DNA from: Adiantum capillus-veneris
Lineage: Eukaryota; Streptophyta; Polypodiopsida; Polypodiales; Pteridaceae
Assembly (NCBI GenBank): GCA_014529385.2
Contig: CM043953.1
Coordinates: 77,984,872 to 78,048,871, forward strand
Length of the DNA: 64,000 nucleotides
Reading direction: 5' to 3'
The notes under the pieces were generated by a model. The model had not been told where the DNA came from. It searched no databases and worked only from the letters and a program-made list of their open reading frames with translations. Shown here piece after piece: positions 53,881-64,000 of this stretch. Both the position numbers and the translations under genes were made by a program. Within the stretch, counting starts at the first letter, position 1. Every line of letters begins with the position of its first letter.

Positions 53881-55588
53881 TAGTCACATAATTATTAAGT
53901 GACCCCCCCGAGCAATGCTCTTTTGCCCTGATAAAAACCCTAAATAAACGCTTCAATTCTCCATTGTAGCTATTTCATGGAAGCTTCAGAAATTCATTAT
54001 ACATTTCCAAGTAGGTATTTGAAGAGGGGAAACCCTAATTGGTGGCCTCACAGCCTCAAATACAGGGTTAGAATAGCACGGGACTGCACTAGTAGACCAT
54101 AGGTGCAGGCTTTGTATTCCTTCACAGAGGAGGTCAAAGTGTTGATATTCCTGTTCTAAAATGTTCCTTCAGATCTCATAGTCACGGCATCGTCAGTGAT
54201 GTGGCATTTTTTGTCATTTTTGACCAATTTTGGGTCTTTTTTACCATTTTTGTTATTTTTGGCCCAAATATGTCTCTTTTTGCTCGTAAAAGCCCAAACA
54301 TGTTGGGAAAATTTCCCTAAAATTGTGGAAAATTCCATTGGGCTTAAATTTCATCGTGACCCTCAAACTTGTTAAATTTTTTCAGTTCCCTTTAAGGGAA
54401 GCTCAAAATCTGGCCAAAACTTTGCAATTTACGCTAGTCACAAATACACTAAACCTTTAAAATTAAATTTAGAGGTAAATCTCAAATTTGTGGGTGGGAT
54501 TACACTAAACCTAGGTTTTTTATCAAGCATTGTGATGTAGAAATGCTCAAATGAATTCCACCATCCTGCATGACACCAAAAGTTGGCATGATTTTCTTTC
54601 ATTGGTTTAGACCAACTTCTTGAGACGACCACCAGCATGGTGTGATAGGGCCCGTGTCACACACATCCACTTGGATGTGTGTGTTATTGAGTAACCCTAA
54701 AGCACAAAAGACGATTCACAATTCCTTTCCATGTACATATTTTTACACTAAACTTGTCAATATTTTTACCCCTGTGGCTACAATCTCATCTATATTTATG
54801 CTCTCTATCATGTTCTATTTGTCTTTCATACCTTCTCTCATGTCCATCATGTAAACACTGATCTCCATTTCATCATGTTGATCATGTCTATTGCAATCTC
54901 CATCATCATCTCTTTAATGATTTATGCCTTCTACTTTCACACCTTCTCTCATGTCAATCACGTCTACTACAACCTCCATCATTATCTCTTCTACCAATTC
55001 TGCCCTTGTGTCAGCTGTCGTGTTTACTTTTGATATCATGTCTATGACCACCACCGCTTTTGTGTTGTTCCTCTTATTTCAACTTAGCCTCATGCTCAAG
55101 CTTTTAGAGGTAAATTGACGATTTGAAGGTTTTGCACCTTGAGCAAGAGTCCACTTTTTCTTGCCTTCAAATTTTAGAGGTAAATTGACTTGATTTGAAG
55201 GTTTTTGCACCTTGAGCAAGAGTCCACTTTTTCCCACCTTCAAATTTCAGAGATAAATTCAAATTTTGATTTTAGAGGTAAATCTCAAAATTTGTTTGTG
55301 TTGCTTATTTTGAGTAGTTGAGTGTGAAATGTACTGGGTAGGTTTTTAGTTATGTGCGAGACTCTTGAGGTAAAAATGGCTATGGCAGGTGTGCCCAGAT
55401 CGGTGGAGAAGGCTCACGAAATTAAATGGCACAGCAGATGTGCATGCTTGCATGTCAAGAAGATGGACATAAGGGGCTACAAACGTGGGTGCATGTAGAT
55501 CATGCAATTGTCAATGCAGATGGGCGTAGGAGGATGAACACGGGGTGCATCAAGGTGACGTTGGTGCATCACAAGTATATTCCCCACT

Positions 55589-55626
<38 letters not shown>

Positions 55627-58190
55627 CTATGTTTATCTCCTTTTTATAGATCGCACTCTTACAACCATGTAGTACGGCAATTGAATTGTAGCCAAGAAAC
55701 GCATTGATAAAGAATTTCCACATGTTGCAAGTATAAGTACTTTAGTACTTAGGGTTTCCTTGCCTCTTTACTTCAATCACAAATTGCACATGCTTGGATT
55801 TTTTCAACCAAATGCATTGCAATGCAGTGAGAGAAGTCAATGTGTGCCCTACATCTTTGTGAACAGTCAACAGGTGGGTGAAATTTTCTTTGAGGAACTT
55901 GTTGATCTTGCTTGGGAGGCTCATGGAAAACATATGTGTGGATTTTTTCCTGCTTATAAGATGATATATTAGCTCTTTTAATCTACACCTATAGTGTGCA
56001 TGCATGGAATAGTGTTTCAGCTTCTGATGTTTGGTTTCTTTGTGCAAGAGTGGCACCTACCTTGTATCTTATTTGTTGGCAATGTATTGCTAGATGTGAA
56101 GTCTCTTTTGCTTGCATGTGCATGGTTACAACTTCACTTTCAAGCTTTCAACACATCCTTGTGCTCTATGTGATTAATAAGAGCTTTGAAGTAGACTCTT
56201 TGTGTACTCAGTCATCCGCATAAGTTGTTTCATGGAATGTGAAATATCAAAAATAGATTTATTCAGGGGGTTCTCTTTCCCTGTGTGTCTAGTATCCTTT
56301 GCTCCACTAGCCGGAACAAAAAAGATAGCGGATTTCTTCTTGGCTTCAAACTGGAGCAAGGTTAGCAATTTAAATGTAGAATGAATTCCTCTTTGTGTAA
56401 CATGTAGGGATAATTTCTATTAGGTGCCCGAAATCTTTTGATTTATAAGGATGCAATGACAAATTTAGAGGCAAAATTGTCACTTGTTTAGCATTGGATG
56501 TTGCTTTACTACAATTTTATCTGCTGTATTTGGGAATGTGATCACATCATCGATCATTCACTCCATGCTCGTTATAGGCACTTCAACCTTTTTCAGTTGA
56601 TGGACTAGTCAAGTGACCTATATCGATGCTTTCATTTGACTCGTGTCCCTATTGATATCATAGTTACAAGGAAACTTTGCTTCGGGGCCTATCCCATCAG
56701 AAGCTCCGTTTCCAAAGTCCCCCATATCTTGTTTTTGTTTCTCCATTTCTTTGGGGAGTTTCAAATGCTTTATACACAATACACTTATATAAAACCATTC
56801 TGAAATCGTTCTAGTGAAATGAATAAGTTGTTATTGTCTCTGATGTCCTTGTCGATCTCGTTCCCGTTTCCTTTTCTAGGTGACTATGGTTGATATATTA
56901 AAGACATATCAGCGTATGCATTTTTTCCAACTCTTTTCAATTATTACATAGTGTTTGTATGTTTCTTTTTTGGAAGTTCTATGACAAATGTTTGTGTGTG
57001 TTTTTTTTGGAAACTCTATGACAATGATGGAATCCTTAGTCAAGCATGTCAAGATTCAACATTTTCTTGGTGCTCTGTAGATATAATCACTTTCATTTTG
57101 TGTGATTGATGCGTAGGATTTCTTGTAAGCAAAAGCCTTAGAGGTAAGGTAGAGATTGTTGTGTTGGTATAACAAGCACCAAGACAAAGTTCATTTATAA
57201 ACTCATGACATTGGCCATGTGAAGGTCTAAATGAGGCTATTGGGAGTAGGATATGAGGACCCTTGGTTGTATTTTTTTACCTTTTAACGTATGTGACGAT
57301 GTAGAAAACTTCTTGTGTGTCCTCATAAGCCATATTATTGCATGAGTTTGGATAGAAATTAGAAACAAAAGTTGTTGTGCTTTATCACTCTACTCCAATT
57401 TCTTGTTTATGGAAGCCTAGCAAGAAGTTGCATTGCGTGAAGCACTTTGAACTCCAGCCAATACACGGGCATCTGAACCAGCAACAGAACTTAGCATGAC
57501 TATAAAAGAAAGTTGGACTGTTGAAAGATGCACTACAAAGGCTTAAGAGATACATAGCTTGGTGTACACATAATGCACTTAGGTAGGAGATTATGGACGT
57601 GTGTTGGGTAGAATGAGCACAAAACACCTGTGAGAAAGTGCAAGGAGTGTGGAAGTTGGTGCGAGCATTGGTTGCACTTTGTTGTGAAACTAGGTGGAGA
57701 ACGTGCAGGCACTTGAAGTAACCGTTATTTCATTAGACATCACTAACTCGAGAGCTTCAGCGGTCGATAAGGGATACATGTGGGGGTGCCATGGGTCCTC
57801 CCATTTTTAACACGCAAAAACATGAATCCTTCAGTAACACCCCCAGAAAAGCATTGAATGACACCACATTGGTCATGGTGCACTAAGGCATAGTGACCTT
57901 GGGTAGAGTAAAAAGTCCCCGTTTTCACAAATGAAGCCTTCAAAATTTTGAAATTCGTGTTAAAGTACAAAGAAAACTATCAAAATTTCTAAAAATGACA
58001 ATATTTATAACCCATACACATATTACAAAGGGGGTCAAGTTGAATATAGAAGCACCGTAGAAAGGGTGGTATATGGGTTCTTTAGAATTTGTAGATAGGG
58101 GGTTGGGCATGTGCCATGGGATCTATAGATAGAGGGGATTTCCCATATGGTTGCATGCATGTGACATCCCCCCTAAGTATAAGTGAATCC
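53881..58190. other. 4.3 kb without recognised gene
   Basis: No frame here has motifs I can assign. Contents: a low-complexity T-rich stretch at 54,200-54,290; a perfect 11-bp-arm hairpin at 54,658-54,683 (CACACACATCC / GGATGTGTGTG); a tandem repeat with ~71-bp step at 55,102-55,290 (TTTTAGAGGTAAATTGA recurring, with GCACCTTGAGCAAGAGTCCA); and a GA microsatellite at 55,591-55,621. Several short frames near 55.7-56.4 kb lack similarity and do not continue into one another. Confidence 0.55.
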
Positions 58191-59363
58191 CTGGGGTCGA
58201 GCCCCCAATCGGAAGATTGTGCTTCCTAAAGAACCATGGATGCTAACGAAAGATGAGCTAGATCAAGTGAAGGGCTCCATTGCATCTATTCGCACACCAA
58301 CAAGATACATGAAGTCTCTGAATGGAGTTTTCACAATGTTCAATTGTATGGGTTGAAGTCCCATGATTGGCACAAGATGTTATAGGTAATTATTTCTCTC
58401 TTTTTTATCCTCCCTCATTTCATATAGATATTGATTTACATGTATGAATTTCTCTCACTTTCTCATGTACTATTTTGATATTGCAGTTCATTTTGCTGGT
58501 GAGTATGTGCATATGCAGGACCAGAAACTGGGGAAAGCTATTTTCAAACTTGGAGAGTTAATAAGGTACATCGCATCTCCACTCAACTAAACGTTATATA
58601 CACACGATATCCTTAACAAACACTTAGTGTACTCTTGTGTGTTATCTTGTAGACTTGTAAGCTCCAAAGAAATTAAAATAGATACCATTCCTTTTGCTCA
58701 ATCACTTGCCGTAGAAACCGTGTGTGCCATTGAGGATGTATTTTCTCGATCTGTTCTGCTTAGCCAGATCCACCTCTTGGTTCACATGGTTGAGCAGATC
58801 GCTATATGTGGAGTAGTGCATGCACGATGGATGTTCTTTTTAGAGAGGTTTTTAAAGACTCTCAAAGATTTTGTGTGGCTACGGTCCCAGCCAGAGGCAT
58901 GCATGGTCGAAGGATGGACCATGCAAGAGGCATTTGTTTACATTTCAAAGTAGTTGGCACAAGGTGATCCCTCAATGCCTCGCATGTGTTTAGATGAGGA
59001 GGATGCAAGGATGACTTACGCTTGCCAAGTGGAAAGGGAAAATTATTTAACATGGATATGGGCCTATCCCAAGTGGTCAATAACTTTTGCTTCCTCACTG
59101 AAAAGGTTATGACCAAGTGGATGGACTTGTGGACAATGGCAAAGGCAAGGCGTTTGCAAGAGAGGGAAACATGGAAGCAAGCACATGGAGGTAAGAGGGC
59201 ACTCCCATTGCCTCAATACCTTGCATGTTTTCCAAATCTCATTAGTGCTGAGTGGATTCATGAGATAATAACCGAAGCAAAAGCTCGCAAAGAAGACATC
59301 ACAGACAAAGAATGGGAGTATGCACGAGGTTGTGTACCAAAGGTAGAGCACTCATATACTTAA
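58191..59363 (+). pseudogene. tnp2: CACTA-2 TNP2 C-terminus and DUF4218
   Basis: LPKEPWMLTKDELDQVKGSI (from ~58,227) and, across a shift, YGLKSHDWHKML match the end of the TNP2 core in CACTA-1 (GLKSHDWHKFLQ). The frame 58627-58953 is DUF4218: SQIHLLVHMVEQIAICGVVH, ARWMFFLERFLKTLKDFVW, CMVEGWTMQEAFVYIS. The frame 59022-59363 continues with LTEKVMTKWMDLWTMAKARR and ALPLPQYLACFPNLISAEWI, parallel to CACTA-1. Introns are likely between the pieces (for example 58,385-58,490). The 5' two thirds of the transposase are absent, and no CACTA terminus was found nearby, so this is a fragment. Confidence 0.85.
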
Positions 59364-59460
59364 ACTGTATTGCATAGTTTTTTCTTGATTTTATCTTTGT
59401 AATTGATAAAATAGTTTTTCAATTTTAAAGTGCCTTTCCTTTAACTCAATGTGTTCAAAG

Positions 59461-60028
59461 GGTCAACTCTTTCGTACACGCCACATTGATGAGCGTCAAA
59501 CCATCATGGACTGTGGCATCATGGGCAACTTTGACACAGATAGTGATGAAGCCAGGAACTATGGGACTATTGAAGGATACTAAAGGTCAATTTTAGAACC
59601 TTTCGTACCTTCATCTTGGAGTGCAAGTGGTTTACAAGTGTGTTTAGACGGCATGAGAATGGCCTCTACATGGTGGACTCTAGTGTGCATCACACGAAGG
59701 GGTATGAAAATTTAGTTTTATCACGCGATTGTGAGCAGGTGAGTGATTACCTTCTTTACCCTTATTTGCTTGTAACATTAATTATACCAATGTTACTCAG
59801 TTTGAACTTCTCTTCTATAAGTCATCTATATCCCAGTAATCCACCAACCAAAAATTTGGTTTGTAGTTTCCATAAGACCTTGAGGGAGAACCATTTTTTC
59901 CACTAGTGAAGTGGAGACCATCTTCGACCCTCTTCCACCTACTGCTTTGTATGAGGGGGAGACATAGGAGAGAGAGATCGATGATTCAAGTCCCACGAGC
60001 ACCGCCAGTCTTAGCGAGGATTATTTCC

Positions 60029-60059
<31 letters not shown>

Positions 60060-60118
60060 GATGGAGCATGACGAATTCAAAGATGATGAAGCCAACACAT
60101 CTACAAAATGGCAATTCT
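59461..60118 (+). pseudogene. CACTA-2 DUF4216 and poly-Asp tail
   Basis: LFRTRHIDERQTIMDCGIMG (59,464 onward) and FIFECKWFTSVFRRHENGLY (~59,610) then LSRDCEQV match DUF4216 in CACTA-1 (HFRVQRIDEQRVTFDSG, FDVKWFK, CEQV). After a gap that may be an intron, the last part reads SEDYFHDDDDDDDDDEMEHD from the GAT microsatellite at 60,029-60,059. This is an acidic tail like that of CACTA-1. Stops at TTKWQF-end and earlier break the frame. Confidence 0.8.
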
Positions 60119-60202
60119 ATTTCTCTCATTATTAATTTAGGAGCCATGGGCTTAGAATTGGATGACGCTTCTTGTAGAGATCTTTTAGAAGATGATTCAT
60201 AA

Positions 60203-60555
60203 ACATTTTGTATACTTTAAGTTATGACAAAATTTTGTCGTGTCGTCCATTCATCTCTCTCTCTCTCTCTCTCTCTCTCTAAATTTTTAAAGAATGCTAA
60301 ATTATGTTAATCAAGTGGGTATAATTAATTTAATTGATGAAAAAATATCTATAATATTTTGAAACAATTATTTATGAAAAATAACAAATGCTTTGTATTT
60401 TTCTAAGAAACGTTGTTTACTTCCATAAATCATTGGGATAATAAACTGTTTTACAAACATTAAAATGAATTAAGGCACCGCAATACATGAACTCTTTGGA
60501 GATAGTTGTAAGCTAAAAATGTTGTAAGTTGGACATGGACAACAATTGATATAGT
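60203..60555. other. AT-rich spacer
   Basis: Contains a CT microsatellite (60,252-60,281) and AT-rich sequence. No gene seen. Confidence 0.6.
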
Positions 60556-61310
60556 CTATTGACACCTGTAAAACACACTCAAGGCTAACGTATTTGTTGG
60601 CTTGTTTGGATGGATGTAGGTGAGGACTCTATTGTCACTGCACAAAGCTTTAAGCTTTCTACCCGATTGGTTCTCTACCAATACTAAGAACATTCGAAAG
60701 GCATTAAAGGCGTCGCTCTTATGCTCCAAGAGATAAGCCCACACCTTTCTAGTAGAGTCGTGTATGAATGTTAGGAAGTATAATGCTCCCCCTAGAGACT
60801 TGACTGGCATAGGTCCGCACATGTCACTAATGAGCGAGATCTAGAGGACTCCCCAACTCCTTGTCCAAAGGCGCTGCTGTTAACCTAGTCTGTTTGCCAT
60901 CGATACAATGCTCACATAAAGAGAAGTTAGAGTAATATAACACAGAGATATAACCAAAACGCTGCAAGACTTTCATTCCCTTTTGAGTCATATGTCCTAG
61001 CCGCCTATTCCACAACTTTCTAGACAGCTGATTAGCACAAATAGAATTCTCTTTCACAGAAGAGACATAAAGTGAGTACAATGAGCCAAACTTATGGCCT
61101 TTAAGCATGACCAGATTTCCCTTATTGATAATCCAAGAACTATGAACAAATATGGTAGTGTAATCCAAATCATCCAGCTGTCCAGTTGACATCAAACTCT
61201 TTGTCAATTTGGGTACATATCTGACATTATGCAGCATAAACTCAGTGCCATTACGCATAGAAAACTTGATGTTGCCCACACCACATATTTCAAGCTCATA
61301 AGAATTTCCT
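60556..61310 (-). pseudogene. Copia-C fragment: protease tail to integrase core
   Basis: The frame to 60827 reads YELEICGVGNIKFSMRNGTE, VRYVPKLTKSLMSTGQLDDL, LWNRRLGHMTQKGMKVLQRF and CEHCIDGKQTRLTAAPLDKE: end of protease, then GAG-pre-integrase with its zinc ligands. The next frame (60822-60640) reads MCGPMPVKSLGGALYFLTFI, DDST-type motif as HDSTRKVWAYLLEHKSDAFN, and LKALCSDN at the second catalytic Asp, after which similarity stops. One shift separates the two frames. It is a different copia family from Copia-B. It joins Gypsy-5 at ~61,310. Confidence 0.88.
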
Positions 61311-61950
61311 AGTATTGTCCAACTTACTATTGTATCCCAATACAAGATCACCCTTTTCAATTCCCTTATCCTTCACATATTCATTAGCCTTTATACGAGC
61401 TTTCTTTGACACTTCCTCATAGTAGAATAAAGCCAAAACTTTGTCCAATTGCAAACATTGTAAATCCAACAACCTTTCCTACCAAGTATCTCTTTGCTCT
61501 TTATCTCCCAATGACAACAATTTAAGCGTAAGAATTTCCACTTCAATTGGCAATAATGCTTCCTTGCCATAGACCAAGTGGTAAGGAGAAAACCATGTGC
61601 TCATTTTGATAGCTTTTCTATAGGGCCATAATGCACAAGGCAACTCTGAATCCCAAGTTTTCCCATGTGTCTCGGTCATCTTTGTTAAGATTTTTGCCAA
61701 CTCTCCATTGAACCTTTCATTGAGACCATCGCATTGTGGATAATAAGGGGAATTGTGCTCTATGTTGAGCTTTTTGCATAGGAAGTCAAATAGCTCTCCT
61801 CTTAATCTCGGTCCTCTATCAGAAAGTAGTTCTAGTGGCACACCAAATTTGTGGCATATATGTTCATACACAAACTTTCCCATTTCCTTACTGGTAATCT
61901 TTTTGACAGCTTTAGTTTCTGCCCAACATGACAAATAATCCATTGTTGTT
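61311..61950 (-). pseudogene. Gypsy-5 integrase core and C-terminus
   Basis: The 154-codon frame reads MDYLSCWAETKAVKKITSKE (first catalytic Asp), FGVPLELLSDRGPRLRGELF (second Asp) and PYYPQCDGLNERFNGELAKI (catalytic Glu), then ALWPYRKAIKMSTWFSPYHL. Past a shift, VLALFYYEEVSKKARIKANE and KGIEKGDLVLGYNSKLDN form the C-terminal domain down to ~61,315. All three catalytic acids are kept. The gene then breaks off in copia sequence. Confidence 0.9.
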
Positions 61951-62600
61951 AAGATTTAAGCATTCCTTTTACTAGTCATGAGTAAGAGTCCACTAGCATC
62001 AAGACCCCATTTTTCAAACACATCAAAAGCTAGAATTGTCTTCCATAATCCAGGCTTAAAATTCTCTTCCCCATTTTTTGACAAGATAATTAAGACTTGC
62101 ACCAATGATTAACATTCAGTTGGATACTTGGCCATACATAGCCTTCTTGCAGAATCTTATGTAACGTAATCTTCATGGAAAAATGGCCTCCACAAGATCC
62201 CTCATGATTTTCTTCCAAAATCTTGTAGATTTTCTCTTTCCAAGGCACACTCGCAATACTAGATCACTTCCTTTCATGTAAAGCACATCATCAAGCATTT
62301 TGTACTTTCCAGCTTTTCTTATAAAAGCATACTTTTTGGATGATGGTAGACCTTTAGGTAAAACGCCTGTCAATAGAAAATACATCTCCTTTGATAACAC
62401 TTCCCTTCCATGATATAAAGGGGCATTAGCCTTCAGCACAAACACACAAGTAATCATTTCTTGGGTAGCATCATGAGCTTCTTCATCTTGAGACCTTTCA
62501 ATATGCTGCAAACTCCATGCTTCAAACTTTTGAGTAACAATTTCACCTTGAAGCATAACTTTTTTAGTTTAGGATTCTTACATAATTTATTTCATGAGGA
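61950..62600 (-). pseudogene. Gypsy-5 RNase H end and integrase zinc-binding region
   Basis: The frame 62556-62173 starts with TQKFEAWSLQHIERSQDEEA, the end of a second (Tat-type) RNase H, and goes on to a spacer and AGKYKMLDDVLYMKGSDLVL, the segment before the integrase H2C2 zinc finger. The zinc finger itself (~62,200-62,060) is readable only in pieces (ESCGGHFSMK type). Confidence 0.7.
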
Positions 62601-62635
62601 GTCTTCACTCTACTAGCATAATGAACAGGCTTCAT

Positions 62636-63985
62636 CTATTGAGATTTCTTCCCCCTTTGCAACAACATGGCCCCAATGGCATCATCTCCCACTAATGGGT
62701 TAACATAAAACTCCTTTTTCCAATCAGGAGCTTGCATAATAGGTAGTGTACTCAAAACTTCTTTGACTCTAACAAAGAAATCTTCACAATCACGTGTTTT
62801 CTCCAATGGATCATTCTTAACCGCTTGCTGCAATGGATACAATAATTGTGATGCCAAAGGTATGAATCGAGACAAATATTTAACCTTCTGTATGAAAGTG
62901 GCCAATTGTCTTGTATCCTTTGGAGATGATAGCAATAACAAGGCTTCTACTTTCTCTAGATCTGCCTCAATTCCATCTTTTGAAATTACATGTCCAAGGA
63001 GCTTCACTCTTGGCTGTGTCAAATGACACTTCTTAGGGTTCAGCTGACCCCCGCATTCATCATACCTTACGAAAGTCATTTCAAACTTTTGAACATGCAA
63101 TTTCCTTGAATTGTATACACAGAAATCATCTATGAACCCTTTGACAAAGTGCCCAAGGAACAAGGTAAGGACACAATCCCCTTTTCTTTCAAAAGCTCCA
63201 GGTTTGTCAACCCAAAAAGAAGGCAGGAAAAGTAGAAACAACCCCATGGAGTGATAAAAGTAGTATTTTTTCGATCTTCAGGAGCAAGGATAAGTTGAAA
63301 ATACCCTGAATAACCAGCATAGACACTGTATCTTTCAAAGCCAGTCACTGCATCTAAGATTTGATCAATAAAAGGCAAGGGCTAAGGATCTTTTTTTGTC
63401 ACTTCATTTAATGGCTTATAATCAACACAAACTCTCCAACGCCCATCTTTCTTTGGAGTGACCACTACAGGGCTCATCCACTCAGCATTATCAACTGGCA
63501 TGATGAACCCTACATCCAAAAGTTTATCCACTTCTTCCTTTCAAGCATTCATTGGCTCCTTACCCATCCTTCTTAATTTCTGTCTTATTGGCTTTGCCCC
63601 TTCAACTAGCTCAATCTTCACAGGATCTCCAAGAAAACCTCTTATTTCTTGATATGAAGTGATGAAAAGATTTGGAAAATTGTCCAACGTTGTTAAGTAC
63701 TCCCTTCTTTCTCCTTGTGTCAAATCAATACTCAGCATGTTTTGAATCAACCCCTTCTTTACTAGAAATTCCTGTTTAGGCTCCATCAACTCCTCAAGTT
63801 GCTCTAAACGGCTTGAAGCATTTATATCCCCTGACCCTTGCAATACCACCAATTTCTCTATTCTCCTTGTCCAACAGCAAGAATGACACTTCACCCTCAT
63901 CACTGGAACTAGAAGTAGTTCTACTTCCAGAATCTTCAGAACTGTCTTCACTGGTGACTTCAGATTCATCATTTTTGCTCACATC
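62636..63985 (-). pseudogene. Gypsy-5 reverse transcriptase (runs toward the right edge)
   Basis: In sense order: ENREIGGIARVRGY-type linker and YLTTLDNFPNLFITSYQEIR, then VKIELVEGAKPIRQKLRRMG at 63,541-63,972; WMSPVVVTPKKDGRWRVCVD in broken frames; FIDQILDAVTGFERYSVYAG and APEDRKNTTFITPWGCFYFS; catalytic FIDDFCVYNSRKLHVQKFEM (62,636-63,247); LLGHVISKDGIEADLEKVEA; and the start of RNase H (DAIGAMLLQRGKK). The catalytic DD pair is kept. A deletion after FGLTN removes the segment up to ~FLGHFV. Related to Gypsy-3. Confidence 0.88.
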
Positions 63986-64000
63986 TTCTAGTGCCTAAGG

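Noticed and set aside
55742-56384. Cluster of frames of 60-104 codons on both strands
   Set aside because: No recognisable motif, no continuity between them, and both strands are equally open, so they look like chance frames in AT-rich DNA.
57525-57545. CACTACAAA as a terminus of CACTA-2
   Set aside because: It differs from CACTACAAGA, has no subterminal motifs or matching second end, and lies 650 bp from the first recognisable transposase sequence.
59906-60202. 98-codon frame with ten Met in a row
   Set aside because: It is another frame of the GAT microsatellite; the frame giving poly-Asp fits the DUF4216 tail.

Overview
This is repeat-dense intergenic DNA from a plant nuclear genome. It is AT-rich and made almost entirely of nested, decayed transposable elements. 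I found no host gene, rRNA, tRNA or CRISPR array that I could support. The evidence for a plant is Ty1/copia elements with an initiator-Met-tRNA primer site (TGGTATCAGAGC), Ty3/gypsy elements with TGGCGCC-type primer sites, one Ty3 element carrying two RNase H modules (the Tat arrangement), and CACTA transposons encoding TNP2, DUF4218 and DUF4216 domains. The size and nesting suggest a large genome. The copia RNase H region reminds me of fern or lycophyte elements, but I cannot fix the species.

Layout. 1-939: remnant of a copia element on + (Copia-A). 940-16565: a Ty3 element on - (Gypsy-1), reduced to a piece of gag, its 5' leader, a primer site and part of an LTR. It is split by a copia element (Copia-B, 1699-6006, 5-bp target duplication CTACT) and by a CACTA transposon (CACTA-1, 6706-14678, 3-bp target duplication TTG). 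16566-33681: a 17.1-kb Ty3 element on - (Gypsy-2) with both LTRs, gag, protease and reverse transcriptase, then an unusual 3' half with a second protease domain, a second tandem-repeat block and a ~1,095-codon coiled-coil reading frame. 33893-45029: a Tat-like Ty3 element on - (Gypsy-3) with LTR-like direct repeats. ~45030-53880: a Ty3 element on + (Gypsy-4), a diverged relative of Gypsy-1 and Gypsy-2, interrupted at ~50.64-53.44 kb by a small LTR-flanked element holding a 348-codon uninterrupted frame. 53.9-58.2 kb: no recognisable gene. 58.2-60.2 kb: 3' part of a second CACTA transposase gene on +. 60.6-61.3 kb: copia fragment on -, joined directly to the integrase end of a fifth Ty3 element (Gypsy-5, - strand) that runs off the right edge.

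The most interesting signal is in the untranslated leaders of Gypsy-1, Gypsy-2 and Gypsy-4. All three carry a tandem repeat of about 280 bp, each unit holding one ~20-bp palindrome centred on CGCG. The arms differ completely between the three elements (consensus TAAATAATCGCGATTATTTA, ACATCCTACGCGTAGGATGT and ACATGGATCGCGATCCATGT), yet palindromy, central core and spacing are kept. In Gypsy-2 the array occurs twice: in the 5' leader, and again exactly in front of the extra coiled-coil frame, where four copies sit at exact 285-bp steps. This looks like a lineage-specific dimeric binding site or RNA dimerisation site.

Almost every coding region is broken by stops, frameshifts or deletions, so the genes are listed as pseudogenes unless stated otherwise. 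Element boundaries given with ~ are estimates.
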